The translations under genes and the position numbers were made by a program. Shown in pieces: positions 14,401 to 15,726 of a stretch of 15,726 nucleotides of DNA. The stretch's first letter is position 1, and each line of letters opens with the position of its first letter. Source of the DNA: Spirochaetaceae bacterium. Its GTDB lineage: Bacteria > Spirochaetota > Spirochaetia > Treponematales > Breznakiellaceae. The stretch is from assembly GCA_031278295.1 (NCBI GenBank), contig JAITKQ010000178.1:1-15726 (forward strand), written 5' to 3'. Below the pieces are notes generated by a model. The model was given only the letters and a program-made list of their open reading frames with translations. It was not told the DNA's origin and searched no databases.

Positions 14401-14632
14401 AAATTACAGAGCGGAAAAAGTATACGTCAATAAACATCAGTATTTTGAAAACATATCCCCGGAAATATGGGGATACTATATTGGCGGCTACCAGCCCGCC
14501 GAAAAATGGCTCAAAGACCGCAAGGGCCGTGTATTGTCATTCGAGGATATAGAGCATTACCAGAAAATCATAACCGTTCTAAAAATAACAATCGAATTAC
14601 AGGTACAGATTGATGAGATTCTTTTATTCTGA
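11486..14632 (+). CDS. Single-chain restriction-modification enzyme (type ISP/IIG-like: nuclease, N6-adenine methylase, specificity domain)
   Basis: This 1048-aa protein would both methylate adenine in a target site and cut unmethylated DNA. The N-terminal PD-(D/E)xK nuclease motif is visible as PDY (58-60) and YIEAKD (71-76; Asp59, Glu73, Lys75). A helical region (about 130-310) leads to the methylase domain. SAM motif I is DPAAGTGTF (376-384) and catalytic motif IV is NPPY (495-498), typical of N6-adenine gamma-class enzymes. The remaining C-terminal part (about 630-1048) is the target-recognition region of the LlaBIII/ISP type. No helicase motifs are seen, unlike LlaGI/LlaBIII (about 1570 aa), so cleavage is unlikely to need ATP-driven translocation. 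ATG 11486 fits the family N-terminus (MSTPSAEISHYI). ATG 11468 is possible. The in-frame extension upstream is probably untranslated. It stands alone with no partner subunit. Confidence 0.85.
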   Translation: MSTPSAEISHYISEVDKLYRDGNATEHSYRPALKNLFEKITTGLTITNEPKHIACGAPDYIITRGSIPLGYIEAKDIPIGVDNKQNKEQFDRYKQSLGNLIITNYLTFRLFTDGEFVVPATLATISVSGIMPDKKQFNAFLELVERFTKYSGKTIYNSEQLAKMMAEKSKLLAAVIKTALKEKADDDTLSGQYAGFKKILIHNLEASEFADIYAQTLAYGLFAARLNQKDTSQFTRYLAPQLIPQSNPFLRKFFNYVAGINLDSRITWIVDALADLFNCVAVEEIQKEFDKAAQDPYIHFYETFLAEYDPALRETRGVYYTPVPVVKFIVRAVDDILKTEFNLQKGLADYSKIKRAIPGKDGKPETLELHKVQILDPAAGTGTFLAEVIDTIYSYFSKNKGAWLDYCDKHLIPRVNGFEILMASYAMAHFKLDMKLKETGYAFKDDSRLRVYLANSLEEPPREAPELFMEKWLAEEANEANGIKNNTPVMVVLGNPPYSGESANITADDFLANYKKEPGGVNKLKERNSKWLNDDYVKFIRYGQNFIEKYGEGVLAYINNHSFLDNPTFRGMRWNLLNNFDKIYILDLHGNSKKKETAPDGSKDENVFDITVGVSVNLFIKTGKKRESELAEVFHYDMYGERETKYAYLLENTLSSMDWKTLPMEAPQYFFTEKDFGNKADYEKGFSVQELFPANSAGIVTARDEFTIHKTEKALKETIIEFLSLDNEAARVKFNLGKDVRDWSVAGARKDLVPNPEKDPNPNFDKIAKISYRPFDIRYTYYTGHSKGFHCMPRSGIMRHFVVGENVGLVTVKRQPLQNPVSYYFVSNHLISNGYIRSDSVSIDNIFPLYLYPFDDRNERTPNLNKDIVTVFSEKTGLLFTAEKQDNENSFAPIDLLDYIYAVLYSNNYRAKYREFLKIDFPRIPYPENAEQFQKLASIGSLLRNLHLMENVSPAMDTADFPVAGTNEIETVNYRAEKVYVNKHQYFENISPEIWGYYIGGYQPAEKWLKDRKGRVLSFEDIEHYQKIITVLKITIELQVQIDEILLF

Positions 14633-14635
14633 CAT

Positions 14636-14844
14636 GGGGTTTAATACCCCGCCCCTTGGGGCGATTAGAATTAGTAAATACTCACGAAAAATGGTAGTAG
14701 ACCATTGCCTCCTACCGCGTGTTTAGTGTGCCACTTGCACACCAATCAGCGGCAAGCCGCAGAGCAGCTTGTCTTACAGAACTCGCCCTCGTAAATGATG
14801 CAACGCTTACAAGATACCCCGCCCTTCAGGGCGGAGAGGTTCAT
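14636..14844. mobile_element. Structured remnant with IS200/IS605-like end hairpins
   Basis: Two similar GC hairpins, ATACCCCGCCC(C)TT..GGGCG, lie at 14645-14663 and 14815-14834. The second is followed by AGAGGTTCATT, which resembles the right end of IS605-group (TnpB) elements. Between them are further short hairpins: GTGTG/CACAC (14726-14742) and GCGGC-AA-GCCGC (14749-14760). The first hairpin is preceded by GGGGT-TTAAT-ACCCC (14636-14650), immediately after the restriction-modification stop. No tnpA or tnpB coding sequence is visible. The likely reading is a small non-autonomous or decayed element. Attribution to IS200/IS605 is from motif memory. Confidence 0.4.
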
Positions 14845-14892
14845 TCTATATATTCACGACCATGTTAGGGGGCATTGCACATAACTCCCTAT

Positions 14893-14912
14893 ATCCGCCA
14901 AAACTGGCGGAT
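14893..14912. other. Perfect 8-bp stem-loop
   Basis: ATCCGCCA (14893-14900), loop AAAC, TGGCGGAT (14905-14912). It lies about 30 bases beyond the stop of the minus-strand peptide gene. No T-run follows on either strand, so a terminator role is uncertain. Confidence 0.4.
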
Positions 14913-14944
14913 AATGTACATATCATCGCGCCGTTATTCCGTTT

Positions 14945-15066
14945 TTACGAAGCTACGCCGCTATATCCACCTGTTGAAGAATATTGCGCGTTACCCGCGC
15001 TGTTTGTGCAAAGTGTCAACAATAAAAAAACAGCACAGGGTAAAAGCGAAACAAGGCTTTTTTCAT
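14945..15066 (-). pseudogene. Frameshifted small secreted-peptide gene
   Basis: A very strong Shine-Dalgarno (AAGGAGGTGAT at 15071-15081) precedes ATG at 15066. Read as is, the frame gives only 16 codons before TGA (15016-15018). One base of insertion in the A-run right after the ATG (six A on the minus strand, 15058-15063) would give MKKSLVSLLPCAVFLLLTLC, followed by TNSAGNAQYSSTGGYSGVAS and a stop at 14945. That is a textbook signal peptide with a cleavable SAGNA-Q type end. It is either a broken gene, a sequencing error in the A-run, or a gene switched by A-run slippage. The mature part would be only about 13 residues, so the 3' end may also be lost. The family is unknown. Confidence 0.55.
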
Positions 15067-15215
15067 GGTTATCACCTCCTTCCATTCTCAGGTGTTTTTG
15101 ACTACCCACCGGCATATCATTGAATCGTATATCCTCCGTCAATAGATATGCATACTATATCGGACACGGCTATTTTGGAGAATGCACAATCCTATCAATT
15201 TCTTGCCTAATCTTG
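15067..15215 (-). other. Intergenic region upstream of the frameshifted peptide gene
   Basis: It contains the Shine-Dalgarno at 15071-15081. Further upstream is a possible minus-strand -35 TTGACG with a poor -10 (TGATAT) after 17 bases. No gene is supported on either strand. Confidence 0.3.
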
Positions 15216-15422
15216 TCAGCCGCGCCGCAGATTGTATGCGTCTTTGAAAATGTTTGTATACCATTTCCAATTAAGGACATTATGAATAATACATACCGCG
15301 CACAGGGCAAGGCCTATCCATTCATGGGCGGCGTCTCCGTTTACACGATACATAAGGGCGTATAATAACAGCACGGTAAAAACAAGATATATGAATAGCT
15401 TAAAGATCATCTTGGGTTTCAT
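15216..15422 (-). CDS. Short DUF4405-like membrane protein, probably C-terminally truncated
   Basis: The 68-aa product has two membrane segments (about residues 7-25 and 33-51) and the motifs HEWIGLAL and IIHNVLNWKWYTNIFK, typical of the first half of DUF4405 proteins. These are small integral membrane proteins with paired histidines (here His33 and His47) of unproven function, possibly heme- or redox-linked. Family members usually have four helices, and this one stops right after NLRRG, where the third helix would follow. The other frames downstream do not restore it convincingly. The start is well supported by AGGAGA four bases before ATG 15422. It may be a truncated gene or a genuine two-helix version. 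The 5' end directly abuts transposase debris. Confidence 0.6.
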   Translation of the reverse strand: MKPKMIFKLFIYLVFTVLLLYALMYRVNGDAAHEWIGLALCAVCIIHNVLNWKWYTNIFKDAYNLRRG

Positions 15423-15439
15423 ATTTTCTCCTGTCAAAT

Positions 15440-15637
15440 AATTGTTTTGGTTTTCCAAGCACCGTTTTTCCATCGCCATACAAAACAAGCGCGGCGAACT
15501 AGCCGATCAAGCGAGACCCCCAAATTCACAAAGCCCTCGTTCCGGTTAATGTCGTATATCCCATACGGGGCAAGCTTCCCTAGGGCAACACTGATTAACT
15601 TGAGGCCAATCATCGTTGCCCCAAGGAGAGAGCTCAT
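15440..15637 (-). pseudogene. ISAzo13-type transposase fossil
   Basis: On the minus strand the frame from 15637 includes ALGKLAPYGIYDINRNEGFV, which closely resembles the conserved PYGxYD...N.G(F/W)V block of ISAzo13/Rhodopirellula-type DDE transposases. After NLGVS the match continues only by changing frame (FAA..., then KTVLGKPK), indicating at least two frameshifts. Only about 50 residues of a several-hundred-residue protein remain. The first 17 residues (MSSLLGATMIGLK...) do not fit the transposase and belong to the repeat shared with the left window edge. The fossil ends just before the DUF4405-like gene. Confidence 0.55.
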
Positions 15638-15638
15638 T
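15599..15638 (-). repeat. Right copy of the edge repeat
   Basis: This imperfect direct repeat of 1-39 includes an identical 16-base block (15623-15638). The minus strand reads ATG then MSSLLGATMIGLK, against MSSLLRETRLAS at the left edge. As on the left, similarity ends at the ATG. Here the inverted-repeat structure at 15640 follows at once. Confidence 0.55.
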
Positions 15639-15639
15639 G

Positions 15640-15697
15640 GACTTGTTCAAGAACCTATTTGAATGTGGGCAAAAGCCCACGGGTTCTTGAACAAGTC
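15640..15697. repeat. Perfect 16-bp inverted repeat with nested hairpin
   Basis: GACTTGTTCAAGAACC (15640-15655) is exactly repeated inverted at 15682-15697. Inside is a second perfect stem, GTGGGC-AAAA-GCCCAC (15665-15680). The whole can fold as a long cruciform or RNA hairpin. It could be a small MITE-like or REP-like element inserted next to the repeat at 15599-15638. No target duplication is evident. Confidence 0.6.
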
Positions 15698-15699
15698 TT

Positions 15700-15726
15700 G
15701 CAAAATGCAAAGCATTTTGCCTTTTT
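15700..15726 (+). terminator. Intrinsic-terminator-like hairpin at the window edge
   Basis: GCAAAATGC (15700-15708), loop AAA, GCATTTTGC (15712-15720) form a 9-bp stem. It is followed by C and five T to the window end. The shape is that of a Rho-independent terminator on the plus strand. The stem is AT-rich in the middle, and no plus-strand gene precedes it in the window, so it may instead be part of the adjacent repeat element. Confidence 0.4.

Noticed and set aside
14636..14844. CRISPR array from repeated GC hairpins
   Set aside because: Only two imperfect copies 170 bases apart, no regular spacers and no cas genes.
15066..15081. 3' end of 16S rRNA on the plus strand (ATCACCTCCTT)
   Set aside because: Flanking bases do not match 16S rRNA. 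On the minus strand it is correctly placed as a Shine-Dalgarno for the peptide gene.
14862..15101. 79-aa and 82-aa plus-strand ORFs
   Set aside because: They are antisense to the signal-peptide gene, with atypical composition and no ribosome-binding site.

Overview
The window looks like chromosomal DNA from a spirochaete, most likely a Treponema-type organism of the termite-gut group. This is inferred from moderate G+C, the envelope gene set (PASTA-type penicillin-binding protein, short signal peptidase I, double-LysM M23 peptidase), long poly-G/poly-C tracts like those known in Treponema, and the style of the M16 peptidase. No database search was possible, so the assignment is provisional.

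Layout. 1-306: noncoding, with a partial copy of a repeat at the very edge and two related small palindromes. 307-2615 (minus): a transpeptidase gene and a signal peptidase I gene joined by a one-base stop/start overlap, read from a recognisable promoter at 2651-2679. 2690-3862 (plus): a divergent LysM-M23 cell-wall peptidase. 3991-4346 (plus): two small coupled ORFs of unknown function. 4347-4619: structured noncoding DNA with a 14-G run. 4620-5684 (minus): an ornithine/alanine racemase-family PLP enzyme whose GTG start lies almost on the predicted transcription start. 5762-8629 (plus): a large secreted M16 zinc peptidase. 8789-10103 (plus): an ATC-hydrolase family protein followed at once by biotin-protein ligase, behind a good sigma-70-type promoter. 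10107-11168 (minus): an RNA m5U methyltransferase of the TrmA/RlmD class. 11486-14632 (plus): a single-chain restriction-modification enzyme (nuclease + adenine methylase + specificity domain, type ISP/IIG-like) with a 15-C run in its upstream region. 14633-15726: an accessory, decayed tail holding IS200/IS605-like hairpins, a frameshifted small secreted-peptide gene, a short DUF4405-like membrane protein, a transposase fossil and a nested inverted repeat.

The first 11 kb is mostly housekeeping: peptidoglycan synthesis and remodelling, protein export, cofactor attachment and RNA modification. The accessory interest is from about 11.2 kb onward. The restriction-modification gene sits between a long homopolymer tract, which suggests phase-variable expression, and a cluster of mobile-element debris. 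I did not find a clearly new multi-gene system. The best leads are the homopolymer-linked methylase, the frameshifted peptide gene with a perfect Shine-Dalgarno sequence, several genes that may be leaderless, and the paired palindromes and repeats at the two window edges.
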